Assembly: GCA_963575645.1 (NCBI GenBank)
Contig: OY754468.1
Coordinates: 2,604,001 to 2,668,000 of the forward strand
Direction: 5' to 3'
From: Xanthostigma xanthostigma
Taxonomy: Eukaryota; Arthropoda; Insecta; Raphidioptera; Raphidiidae
Length of the DNA: 64,000 nucleotides
Shown one piece after another: positions 43,557-54,765 of the stretch. The first letter of the stretch is position 1. Each line of letters opens with the position of its first letter. The notes beneath the pieces are model-generated. The model did not search any database, had not been told where the DNA came from, and worked only from the letters and a program-made list of their open reading frames with translations. The position numbers were made by a program, and so were the translations under genes.

Positions 43557-43793
43557 TGTATAGTGTGTAATGTAAAATACAGTGGCTGTTTTTAATAGGG
43601 GAATTATAAAACGGTCGAAAAAAAAAACTTGGTGACTGATGAGATACTGTTTTAATAACTTGAGCGGTATGAAATAGAGTAAGCGAAAAAATAACTAAAC
43701 TAGCGACAAATATTTGTTAATAATAAAATCCAGAACGGGCTTACAAACATTGGGTTGTGAATAATCCATTTGAGATATTAAAATAATAGTTGG

Positions 43794-44600
43794 GTGACTA
43801 AATTACTAAGTGAGCAACTAAATCACAAAGTGAGCGACTAAATTACTAAGTGAGCGAATAAATTACTTAGTGAGCGACTAGAATGCCTTCGGTAATTTTG
43901 AAGCAGATATCTTCTTTTGTTTTTATTTTTTTTTCACTTTGAGACTACAACTTAAAACTCACATTTTCATGAAGATTGAAAACCACCGCTTTTTTTTGAT
44001 AAAGGGGTATGCGAATTGTCTCGCATTGAAACGCGATGGGGCAAATGCGGAGTTTTTAAAAAAATAATTCCAGGGTGAACGATAAACGGGTATGCGAATT
44101 GTAATTCCGGGTTGAACGATAAAGGGGTATGCGAATTATCTCGCAGTGAAACGGGAAGGGGCAAATGTGGAGTTTTAAAAAAAAACAATTCCGAGGTGAA
44201 CGATAACGGGGTATGCGAATTAAATAGTTAATTGTTTAAATAGAACTGCGTTTTCTAAAAAATGTATATTTAATTGACAGTCAAATAAATATATATTTTT
44301 TAGAAAACGCAGTTCTATTCAAACAATTAACTATTAACAAAATGCCGGTCAGAATAAATAAATCATTTGCCAAATTTTGAATAAAATGCAGGACATAACG
44401 TTGACACTCAAACAAATATTAGGTCGCTCAAATATTATGAAGCTTCCCATTTTGTATTTTGAGTAACTCAAACGGATGTTTGTAAGTTGCTGTTCTGTTG
44501 ATTTTTCGTCACGCGCAGTCAGTCGCTCACTTAGTAATACAGTAACCCAAATTGATTATTTTTGTCACCCAAAATTGTAATTTACAGTCACTCGTTTAAA
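43794..44600. repeat. Repeat with 20-bp GTGAGCGACTAAATTACTAA units
   Basis: 43794-43881 holds four to five copies of a 20-bp unit. Near the right end, AGTCGCTCACTTAGTAATAC (44520-44540) is the inverted counterpart. The two may be termini of one element of about 800 bp. Inside is an 85-bp type repeat at 43990-44220 (GGGGTATGCGAATT and GGGGCAAATG blocks, at least three occurrences). Confidence 0.65.
44224..44334. mobile_element. 111-bp snap-back MITE with TAA flanks
   Basis: The arms (TAGAACTGCGTTTTCTAAAA and complement) pair over about 50 bases with few mismatches. TAA precedes and follows the element (44221-44223, 44335-44337), compatible with a 3-bp duplication as made by PIF/Harbinger transposases. 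Confidence 0.7.
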
Positions 44601-45403
44601 TACTACCCTTTTTAATATACGACGTCTAAATTAACGACTTTGATCATTCATTACGTAATATGTAATGTGTATAATATATGTTTCTACATATTATTATATG
44701 TAATATCATACATATAGATACCGTAATTAAATAGACTTAATTAAATCCTTGTAAGATATTAATACATTACCTCGAAGTAATTAATTACATAAATGTACTA
44801 AATTTAGGACGTTTATATGTGTCTTAATTACTCCATATATAATATATTATGAACGCATACGAAAATTAGGCAATTTACGTTCACGTGTATTATTTACAAC
44901 GATAATGAATTTCGGCATTGTTATAATACAATAATCTTATCTAGCAATGCTAGGTTGCTTACACTTGAAGGTTAGCCGATCCTGTACAGTGAATTTCCTT
45001 TAAGACGCAATACATAGGTACATACGTTTTGTTGATATTGTTGCGCCCCCCTGTTAGGACGACTATGGACTCCATAGAATGTTCCAGATCACGACAACAA
45101 TAACAATCGAAAGCAGGTAAAAACCCGACCTTTTTAGAATGCAACGCATGTGAAGAAAAAGTCGAGATGCGTCCAGAACCTTCGATATGCGGGGGACGAA
45201 GCTACAAAATGCGAGCGGAGTGATTAGCAAGGGGTTAGTTGTCCGTGAGTTGTTCATGTGTTCTGGCGTTGCGACATAAATCAGTTATACTGTGAAGATA
45301 AATAAACTTTTGTGTGTGTAAAACATTAAGTGCACTTATATAAATCTGATTTAACATAAATAACTTTTTGTAAATACAAGTGTGAATAAGTTACTGTACC
45401 TAC
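44601..45403. other. No gene; possible LTR-like segment
   Basis: 45041-45330 starts TGTTGCGCCCCCCTG and contains AGATAAATAAACTTTTGTG, a poly(A)-signal-like block. Such a layout is seen in LTRs. No matching second LTR, primer-binding site or duplication was found, so this remains a suggestion. The hAT MITE at 45404 would lie within it. Confidence 0.25.
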
Positions 45404-45929
45404 TAGTGATGTGCCGGATATCCGTATCCGTATCCGCGGATATCCGAGGGAGAAGAAAGATCCGTATCCGTATCCGTTATTTTTTGGCGGATCTTTTACC
45501 TTATTAATTTTCAATTCATAGATGAAATTTTAAATATATAGGTAATAATGAAAAACTGTTAAATTCCATTCAGATTATTTTTTATTTTTTTAAATCGTAT
45601 TTGGCACCTTTATATTGCAAACATGCATCGTAGTGAGTACCATACTAATAGTACATAACTCAAAGGTACTAAAAAACTATCTTTATAATGAGATATTGCA
45701 CATCGATCTTTGGAAAGAGACAATCTGTTATGAGAGTTTACTCTTAAAGAGGTCAATAACTTTTTCCCATAACAGATAGTCTCTTTCCAAAGGTCGATGT
45801 GCAATATTTACCGCCGCGTACTCTAAGAAAGTAAAGATCCGTATCCGTATCCGCGGATCTTGAAACCAAATATCCGTATTCAGACCCGTATCCGCGGATA
45901 TACATTTTTAACGATCCGGCACATCATTA
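45404..45929 (+). mobile_element. hAT-type MITE (TAGTGATGTGCCGG family), copy 4
   Basis: TAGTGATGTGCCGGATATC at the left, GGATC..CGGCACATCATTA at the right. Flanked by a perfect 8-bp duplication GTACCTAC (45396-45403, 45930-45937). The longest and best preserved copy (526 bp), with the central palindrome intact. Confidence 0.92.
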
Positions 45930-48906
45930 GTACCTACTAGATAAACTGTGTTGTGTTTGTGTGTTGTAAATATTTTGTGTACATAATTTAGTGACTCTAT
46001 ATTCTCTTTTATTAGTCTTTTATTTTATTATTTGGAACTGTCGTTATTTTATTTCTGTTCCTTCTTTCCTTTTGAGGTACGGAACCTTAAAAACAGTTAA
46101 AAAATAAATCGTCGTGAGTTTGTGGAAACCCTGGGAGCTACAGAGCCACTTCGAATTTGACCTTGGAAGGCCGGCCTCTTCCAGTTTTAATAGTACTCTA
46201 AAAACTATGCGTTACAACTGGGACTTGATAGTGCAAAGACTGTTTAGCTAATAGCGACGCACTATGTAAATAATTAACAGGAAACACACAATGTGTCGGA
46301 ACGTATGTGTGTGTATGCGCATTGTACAGTCACGAGTTCATATCTCGACAAGGAAGTCTTCATAATTCACACAACTTTAACTGAAATATCTCTCTCATTT
46401 TGTAACCAGTATACCGCGTGTCTCGAAAACAAGGAATACATAATTATTCTTATGGCCATAGTCACCGAACGTTTAAAGTTATTATTCATTCGATTCATTT
46501 GTTCTTCAGGTAGCTATTTCTCCGAATAAATGGCGATAATTCAATTCACCAACCATAATTATGTTTACTGCAGGTATAAATCTATTCTGTCTTACTTCCA
46601 GGGTATGCATATTTATTCGCCTGATAATATAATAATGGCCGACACATAGATCATAATACCTAACCTATAAACGCGGAGTATATCTACAGTGAAGTCATTT
46701 GTTTTGTTCATTAACCTTTTGTGAAGTGTATAGTTTGTAAGACATTAAAGTTAGTGGAAGTTTTGTATGCAATTGGGTTAGGATAAAACATTATTATTTT
46801 GTGAAACTTTTTTTGTAACGTTTACACTAACGCCATCGGTCGGATTTTTGGGTGAACGTCAAAATATTCAACAAAAAGATCAAGGAGTGCAGTCTTTAAC
46901 TAATTTTTCTATATCATAATTTTCTTGGCGTACCTATTGAAAGGAAATTTTATTCTACGGAATAATTTTGTTCCAAGATTAGTGATATCTTTTCCATTAC
47001 CTGCCACAGTAGAATTGGAAAATAAAAATGTGAGACGATCTCATTAGCAAGTTCTTTCACGGATAGAAGGAAATATATAATATGTATTTAAATTCAGTTT
47101 GTGTTTTGTTATTCACTCAACGCCATGTTCACGGCAATTCAAGACAAAGTTCATAATAATGTTTTGGCATCGCAAGACAGTATAAAGTATATAGTCTATA
47201 GTCTATACAACTACCTAAATGAATAAATAATACAAAATCACATTAACACCATATGGCGATAAACCCGCCATTCTTCCGATCTGGTATATCTTGTCTTGTA
47301 CATGGCATACCATATACAGTATACAGTAAACCAATGCTTGCTCGGTTTATACTTTATACGATTTATCATCTTAGAAATAACTCTAATGAAATATTTATAA
47401 CTGATTATTTTTTAAGTTAAACCTCACAGTTGTCAGTGGCGTAACAATAGGGTGGTAATTGGGCTTTTGAATGAAATTTTTTTTTGTCATAAATGGAAAG
47501 ATCGTATATAAGTTTTATGACAAAACTATTTTTCTTTTTTTTATTTTCGTTATAATTCAAGAGTTATATCAAATTAAAAACAAATTTTTGTACCCAGTTC
47601 CGAGAACGCGCCGACATTTCCCGAACATAATGTGACGTCATAATGTTTTAGTCAATACACATGTAGAAGCCATTGATAGTATACTGCGTATATACATTTT
47701 ACCATTATGACGTCACAACTGTCAAAAACAATTTTAGTGCGTTTGCAGTCATGTGATTTTTTTTAATATTTTATCAATTTTAAATTGCTTATAATTAATT
47801 TAAAAAAAGTTTTTTGAAAGTTTTTCGCATCGATTATCAATATTATTTATAATAAAGTTTTAAAATACAATAAAAAAATCGATAATTGTTTTATTTTCAA
47901 AAGCCTAATTGGTAAAATGATTTTATAATATTCGAAGTTGTTGGAAAGATACAGCTATAACTTTCGAAGGAGTTAATTGATTTTAACGAAATTTGGACCA
48001 CATATTGAAATTCATCACCGAATAAAGCCTATTTAAAATGGGCCTAATCGGGCAACTTTAAGGGTGGGTTTTAGGGGTTGAAAAATATTTTTAGGCCCAA
48101 AAATAACGAAAAATTTCTCAGAATCGTTTCAAAATTGAAATTTAACCCTTTAGTAATGATTAAAATGTGCTACCAAAATTTTATTAAAGTCGGCTCGACA
48201 GGACCGGACTTAAAAATTTTATGAAAACGTTAGTTTGTAAATATGGATTTATTTAGTGAAGGGTGAATATAATTTGTTGTATTGATAGTAATATTAAAAT
48301 TAAGAAAAAAATATTGTTTTAAGGGGTTTATTCAAAAATAAAGTTAAGTTTATATAAGGGAGCCACACTGCCTATAATAGCAAATACACTATATTGTCGG
48401 CAGGGTTTCGCACTGCGACCCGAGTTTTATACTATTATTTTTTTTAACAATTATACCAGTTTTACTTCTGTAGTGTGTAGCGTAAAATACACAGTTTTTT
48501 TTTAATTGAGTCAGTAGTTCCTAACAAACAAACTTTTCCTTTTTTAGTATAGATTAAGTACACACGCATGGTAAATTCTTACAAAAAGCTTTCAGTATTT
48601 TCAGCCGGCGTACTGAATTAAAACAAAAGTTTCACTTTGTGAAAGTTTCCTATCTGTATGTATATAAGAAGCTTAAAGTTTACAATTTTTCTATAAAGAC
48701 TTTCAAAATGTCATTTAAAACTTAAGTACAATAAATCTTCTAGCTTTAGTTTTATCATTAGTCATCCAAATTATATACGAACCACGATAAAACTTTCAGT
48801 AGCAATAAACTTTTTACAAAAAAAAGCTCAAATTATCAACTTATCATGTATCAAATATGTGAATTATTAATTAACTGAGTTTTACTATTTGACAGAACTC
48901 AATATA
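45930..48906. other. Long stretch without recognised gene
   Basis: No coding domain in nearly 3 kb. 48500-48553 is a Helitron 5' end on the minus strand (TCTATACTAAAAAAGG from 48553, then GTTTGTTTGTTAGGAACTAC) without a 3' partner. ATTATGACGTCA-type words are inverted at 47630 and 47703. The rest is AT-rich and may be the most host-like DNA in the window. Confidence 0.4.
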
Positions 48907-49285
48907 CAGTGTAAACTCCATTTAACGTCACTCTATATAACGACAAACTCTTTAAAACGTCGAAACTACTTAACTCTAGTTGGTTTACCTTGTTGCTCAT
49001 ACAATGATACATTCTAAATAACGACACACCCAGTCTAAATAACGACAACAATACGTCATCATTAAGCAATAAACAGTACTTGTTTGTTATTTTGTTGCTT
49101 TGTTGTCGGCACCATGCGTACCGAAGATTATATAAAACTGTTCTTTTGTTTGTTCATTGTTGGGATTATCTTTCATATGTTTAGCTCAGCTGCTTATCGA
49201 TATGTTATCATATTCATATTATGAGTAAATACATATTATATAGGATAAAAATTCAAATCTTTGATTAACGTCTGATTAGAACTCT

Positions 49286-49606
49286 TCAATAAATAAAATT
49301 ATAGACCAATTTTTCAGACAATATATTAGAAAAAAAATATATAATTAACACATTAGCGTTTCGATCCGGATTTGGATTTTCTTCAGAACTGATCTAAGAA
49401 ATATAAAAAATATTTAATATTTAGCTTTTTAATAGCTTTGAACGAATTTTATAAAAAAACTAATTAGAAACTAAATATTAATTATTTTTTATATTTTTTT
49501 TAGATCAGTTCTGAAGAAGGTCCAAATCCGGATAGAAACGTTAATGTATTAATTATATATTTTTTTGTTAATATATTGTTTGAAAAATTGATCGATAATT
49601 TTATTA
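49286..49606. repeat. TCAGACAATATATT palindromic family, complete copy
   Basis: Two inverted arms: ATAGACCAATTTTTCAGACA and, at the right, TGTTTGAAAAATTGATCGAT. Each arm holds a CTGAAGAA-GGTCC-loop-GGAT(C/A)-GAAACG hairpin pointing outward, at 49356-49386 (minus) and 49511-49540 (plus). AT-rich centre. Inserted in the pogo-type MITE. Confidence 0.75.
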
Positions 49607-50059
49607 TTTCAACTCATGCGCGCTATTCATGTTTTATCATGCCTAAAAACCGAACCCTAAATAGCCATTTACCGACTGGTGGCAATTACTTGTCATAACT
49701 CAATGAAGATTCCTACTAGCTCGGCCATTGTGGAGTAATGAAAATAAACGTAACTATTTTCTGAGTCGTAACGAAATAGTAGGTAACAACTCCGTTGTTA
49801 CCCATTGAGGCTAAAATTGAAAGGCCGAATGTTTTCGACATGGAGTTTATTCATAACCGGCTAACCTCAAACCAAAACATTGAATCGTGCTGTTTGGTGC
49901 TGTTAGTATTGACAGTTTTTTTTATAAAGAAATAAATAGATATTTACAACATCTCATTAATAACAATAAATAAAAAATGAATAACGCGCAATTGTTGAAT
50001 AAAATTATGGGCGTAACTTGTAGGCTAAGTCATGACCTGTCAGCGCCATGAATGACTTA

Positions 50060-50134
50060 GGCCTAGTTTATATGAGAGGCGTTCAACGCGCGTTGGGCTA
50101 ACGCGCGTTGAACGCCTCTCATATAAACTAGGCC
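50060..50134. mobile_element. Perfect 75-bp snap-back MITE with TTA duplication
   Basis: 35-base arms (GGCCTAGTTTATATGAGAGG then CGTTCAACGCGCGTT) are exact reverse complements around a GGGCT loop. TTA precedes (50057-50059) and follows (50135-50137). GGCC termini with a TTA/TAA duplication point to a PIF/Harbinger-type (Tourist-like) MITE. It could also form an RNA hairpin if transcribed. Confidence 0.8.
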
Positions 50135-50673
50135 TTAGACTACTATTTACGCCAATAACTATTATTGAATAGTATAAAAATATTAATGGATTATTTCCTC
50201 TCTCCGTTTAACGACAACTCTCAATAACGCCAAAAAGAGCACAGACCCTTCACAAAATAATTCCACACTAAATTAGAAATAAATGGTTTTCGGATTATTT
50301 CCTTTGCTTTTGCTATCCAATCTTCCATCGTGGCAATTTTTTTTTTTCAAGATTCTAAGTCAACGGGAAATACCCGACAGTGATAAATGAGTGAATCGGT
50401 ATCAAAATACGTTTTTTTTTTTGAAAGGTATTTTCTTTTCATTGCGCTGAGTTAGAAGCTTCTATTTTTTACAAGATTATGGCGTTATAGACCTTAGTAT
50501 TTGACATAAATTTTCACTCGATACCTCTATCCGTTCCTGAGAAAAAAAAGTCTCGACGGACAAAAAGATTGACGGACAACAAAGTGATCCTATAACGATT
50601 CCGTTTTTATTTTCATTGATGCTAGATAACATGACAACAAAAAGATCTTGCAATATGAGCAGACAAAAAAAAA

Positions 50674-50920
50674 ATTGGTTGTCTGTAAAGTCGGTTTACG
50701 GACGATAGTTTACCGTGATAACGTCATAAAGAAATATTGATGAACTCTCTGACGTCACGCGAGAAGAGAGAGAAATGCGTACAAGCCGACGTTTGGGCCG
50801 ATCGTGCCTCTCTATCGCTTATACCGCGCTCTCGCTTGCACGCTCGGGCTCAGGCAGAACGTGACACTTTTTCGTGCGTGCAGCCGGTGTTTCATCAATT
50901 TATAAGACGTTATCACGTCA
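50674..50920 (+). repeat. Repeat family V, shortened variant
   Basis: The ends match 17979-18626 (TTGGTTGTCTGTAAAGTC and GACGTTATCACGTCA), but the centre is different and GC-richer (GCCGATCGTGCCTCTC, CGCTCTCGCTTGCACGC). Either a chimera or a distinct subfamily. The 88-codon frame across it has no domain. Confidence 0.7.
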
Positions 50921-51286
50921 AAAACTTAGCGATTACAAGATTTGATAGAAGATTCTATATATTATATTGTATAATGTTATTTTGTTTGATAAAATATTAT
51001 TAACGTTCCTGCAAGTCAAAAAGTTAGTTTATTTCAAAGTTTCGAAGGGATTCGGGTACCTGCCTAGTTGAATAGTAACTTGAAGCTGTCAGTTTTAATG
51101 CGCTAACCAGGGGAGTTACTGCAAACAACTGTTAGCTATGGGTCTGTTCTATTCCGTAGGTCATTTGAACGCTGTTATGTCCAATTATTTCTGGAAAATT
51201 TACCTGTTATTTTTTTTTATTTCACTGTAAATCTATCTTTTCAATTTGCATTAGCGAATTTGTCTCTGAGCCATCAAATCATCAAA
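50921..51286. other. No recognisable gene
   Basis: AT-rich unassigned sequence before the next Helitron. Confidence 0.4.
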
Positions 51287-51878
51287 TCATATATATTAAT
51301 ACGCTAAGGTTAAAGATGTTTGCCTCCGTTTTTAGAAAAAACCTCACAATTTCTCCACATATATTATATATCATTTTACAGATAATTGCTTGCTCTACTG
51401 ACATCGACAACTAAAAAATTTATTATTGCTTTTGTTTTTGCAAATTAATTAAAATACAGCAACGCTGAACAACGCCTGCCATCTGACGGCTTTAATTTTG
51501 AAACGTCAACACTTCGATCTGTCATCTGACCTTCATAGTGTAATACAACAGACACAATATTGCATACTGCCATCTGACGGCATTAATTTTTAAACAGCGA
51601 GCAACGCTGAACAACGTCACAGCAATGCTGCATGATGCCATCTGACGGCTTAGCTCAACGCTTTTGCTACTTGGGCCTCTATATGACAATTTTAGCAAAA
51701 TATTTCTTCGATCTGTCATCTGAGCTTCATATTATAATACAACAAAAAGAAGAACGTTATAAGCAGTGTGCAAAATTAGAAACGAATTGAATACATGCAA
51801 TCATATTTAAAAAATAATTTTGTAAAGTGATAATTATTATACTTATTTACTGCGAATAATTCGCACAGGTCACACTAG
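51287..51878 (+). mobile_element. Non-autonomous Helitron, family B copy 3
   Basis: TCATATATATTAATACGC after an A to CACACTAG before T. 3' hairpin TGCGAATAATTCGCA. 592 bp. CCATCTGACGGC occurs three times. Very similar to copies 2 and 4, so the family spread recently. Confidence 0.9.
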
Positions 51879-53090
51879 TAGATATACTATTGCTGTTGCG
51901 CTGATGGCGATTTAAGTAAAATAAAGATCATTGGCGCCATAATTTGACGTTACGCTGTCAGTGTAAACAAATTAATTATTTGTATATTGTACGTCATAAT
52001 TGATAAATAAATATTTCTCACGTACCTTTTATGTTATGCTATTTATATAATGGTTTACAATTTGAGTTTTATTGTATATAAAATTAACAGCAGTTTTCCT
52101 TATTACATTTTTTTTACATGTCATGGCCAACTAAAGTTTTTGACTTATCACCATCAAAAGTGAGTTCAATAATTCTCTATTACCCACTAGCGGCGCTAGT
52201 AGGCTTCGTGCACACAGTCTATAGATTCGTTTGGAAAATGAAAGTTCTAGACGAGACGATGGAAGTATGTCTATGTATTGCCTTGGGCAAACGCATAAGC
52301 TATATCCAATTATAATTTTAATGAGAAACGAACAAAATGTTATTACTTATGGGGATTAAAATATCATTTAGAAACAAGTGAAACCAACTCTTCTCCTACC
52401 GCGGCTGCTGATGATAAAATTATTTCAATACATTTACACCAAAACTGTATGATTGATGAATTCAAATAAATAAATAATGAATTGTAACACAAAACCAGCT
52501 GTCACGTATATATGTTATAGTTAAAGTTTGAACTGAAGGTGTTCCTAGGATTGACTGCAAGTTTGTACGGAACCCTCGGTGCGCAAGTCCGACTCACACT
52601 TGGCCGGTTTTTATAATAACTTAAATAGTGAACTTTTTCAACCTTGAAAAGTCTAGATTGCGTGGAAATAATGTAGTATTATTGAATTTATTCCAAAACG
52701 AATTAAATACGGCCCAGGAGACCCTAAAATCAAGCATGTTAGTATTTTGCTAGTGTTCAGAACCGACCCTGTCTTTGCACCGCGGAAATTATCTCTGAAT
52801 AAAAAGCTAGTTTATAAATAATGAATATTTTGAAAGAGAAAAATCTTGGCTGGGTTATGATTGATTAAAATAAATGCGCAAGATAAGGATAGCAAAGAAA
52901 AGCGATTGAATTAAGCAATTATTTAGTTCTGTAACAGTTGCGCAACTCGATTGGAAAACTGCGCTCACATATGCAACTGAACTCAAAATAATCCTTCGTC
53001 TTTAAAAAAAAATGGAGAATAATTTTTAATTAAATATAGTAATCAGAAATGAGACTATGTGTTTGTATCTTTAGAACTCTCTAAACGTAA
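51879..53090. other. No gene; one repeat fragment
   Basis: 52560-52612 is a fragment of the GGTTCCGTAC family, minus strand (TTGTACGGAACCCTCGGTGC, CACTTGGCCGGTTTTT). A 65-codon frame at 52118-52315 has no domain. The rest is unassigned. Confidence 0.45.
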
Positions 53091-53709
53091 TCTATACTAA
53101 TATCTAAAGCTGAAGAATTTGTTTGTTTGTTTGTTTGAACTCGCTAATCGCAAGAACTACTGGTTCAAATTGACAAAATGTTTTTTGTTGGATAGCCCAT
53201 TTATCGAGACAGGCTATAGGCTATATAAAATCAGGCTACGACCATTAGGAGCGGAGCGTTAATGAAAAATGTTGCAAAATGTATCTCAAAAATAAGCTTC
53301 TATTCAGGTTAAATGCACTAACTAAATATACTCATATTAGCGTTGTCAGAGTACAACGCCGGCTAGCTCAATCGGTAGAGCACACGACTATCAATATCAG
53401 GGTCGTGGGTTCAAGCCCTACGTTGGGCGAATATATATTTTTATTTTTTTTTATTGTCTAGATTACTTTCTTCTAAGGCTTACATTTAAATTTATTTTAA
53501 TTTCATTTAATTAATTCAAAAAAAATTATTAGTTAAAAAAAGTATAAATACTGCTTTTTATCGACAAAAACTTTTGAACGGTAACTCCGATCATCATGAA
53601 ATTTGGACACAACATTCATCTCGGTAAACTAAGATGAATGTGTGTACTCATGTTCCTCCCTTCTCCATTCGTTCTTTTACACCCGGGTGAAACCGGACGG
53701 GACCGCTAG
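53091..53709 (+). mobile_element. Non-autonomous Helitron, family A copy 6
   Basis: TCTATACTAATATCTAAAGC after an A to CCGGACGGGACCGCTAG before T, with the CCCGGGTGAAACCGG hairpin. 619 bp. Closest to copy 3 throughout. Confidence 0.9.
53357..53429 (+). pseudogene. tRNA-derived pseudogene, anticodon position ATC
   Basis: 73 bases; D-arm as copy 3, loop CTATCAA, one base from the CTGTCAA of copies 2 and 3. T-arm GTGGGTTCAAGCCCTAC has one mismatch. The anticodon stem CACGA / TATCA is non-pairing. Non-functional. Confidence 0.78.
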
Positions 53710-53914
53710 TATAGAATATAGAGAATATAGATTTAGAATATTAGGGGAGACCGTGTGCCTAAAATGAAGAGGCTCACATTAAAAAATGTATTCTGCCTGA
53801 ACAACAAAGGGGGCTAAGTAGTAACTACAAAAACGAAAACAATACAAGCGAAGCTAGGCACTAGTGTAATAATAACCCGTTAATCAATTCTTTGATTAAC
53901 GTCTGATTAGAACT

Positions 53915-54105
53915 CTTTAATAAATAAATAAAAAATATAATTAATACATTATTTTTTCAATATTTTGATACTCATTAATAATTTTGAAAGAATTTTATAA
54001 AAAGCGAATTAGAAGTTAAATATTAATTATTTTTTAGATCAGTTCTGAAGAAGGTCCAAATCCGGATCGAAACGTTAATGTATTAATTGGTCGATAATTA
54101 TATTT
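53915..54105 (+). repeat. TCAGACAATATATT family, truncated copy
   Basis: Has CTGAAGAAGGTCC, loop, GGATCGAAACGTTAATG at 54045-54080. The left arm is reduced to its GATTAACGTCTGATTAG flank. Confidence 0.6.
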
Positions 54106-54765
54106 ATTCAACACGCGTGAGTAATATGTAATTTCGGGGCCCTGCTAAACTCGGGAGAAATAATAAATTACTTCATGTTGACGCGTAGAGTGCTAATAAT
54201 AAGCCGTACAGTGTGATAATGAATTTTCTGGACCAATAGAAACTCAGTAGCAAGCCCAAGCGTGAAATAATGAAAAAAAAACTGCACGCAGCTTCTGGAC
54301 CAATAGGAACGTGGTAGGCGGTATTGTATATATGAAAACAGCATCGCAATTCAGCGAAAGTCATGGCAACCTTGTGTGCATACACTGACGGTGGGTACGT
54401 CAATCAATGAAGTGATTTATTATTTTTTGCCTCTTTTATCAGGGCCCCGATTACATATTACTCCCGCTAGTTGAATAAAGTATTATGTGCGACCATTGAT
54501 CGAAGGAGAATATTCCACTCGCGTGCGTTTTAGCGTATTGTATATATGAAAACAGCATCGCAATTCAGCGAAAGTCATGGCAACCTTGTGTGCATACACT
54601 GACGGTGGGTACGTCAATCAATGAAGTGATTTATTATTTTTCCCTCTTTTATCTGGGCCCCGATTACATATTACTCCCGCTAGTTGAATAAAGTATTATG
54701 TGCGACCATTGATCGAAGGAGAATATTCCACTCGCGCTCATGGAATCTTCTCCTTCTCTCACTAG
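54105..54765. mobile_element. Inverted-repeat element with 214-bp tandem duplication
   Basis: TTATTCAACACGCGTGAGTAA and the ATTACATATTACTC..GTTGAATAA block are inverted; the right end occurs twice because 54321-54523 is repeated at 54535-54736. The unit has a TATA-like TATTGTATATATG, an ATG-initiated 15-codon frame (MATLCAYTDGG...), and upstream two GGACCAATAG (CCAAT-box-like) copies. This looks like a promoter carried in a MITE. No protein follows. Confidence 0.65.

Larger units (their letters stand above)
48907..50252 (+). mobile_element. pogo-type MITE copy 3, opened by nested insertions
   Basis: The left half 48907-49240 matches 35372-35660, including CAGTGTAAACTCCATTTAACG after TA. The sequence resumes near 50164 (AAAAATATTAATGGATTATTT) and stops at about 50252 (CAGACCCTTCAC), where the consensus would continue to the right terminus. 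About 920 bases of other repeats lie in between. The right end is lost. Confidence 0.75.

Noticed and set aside
45041..45960. Solo LTR containing the hAT MITE
   Set aside because: TG start and a poly(A)-like signal are visible, but no CA end, target duplication or second LTR could be shown.
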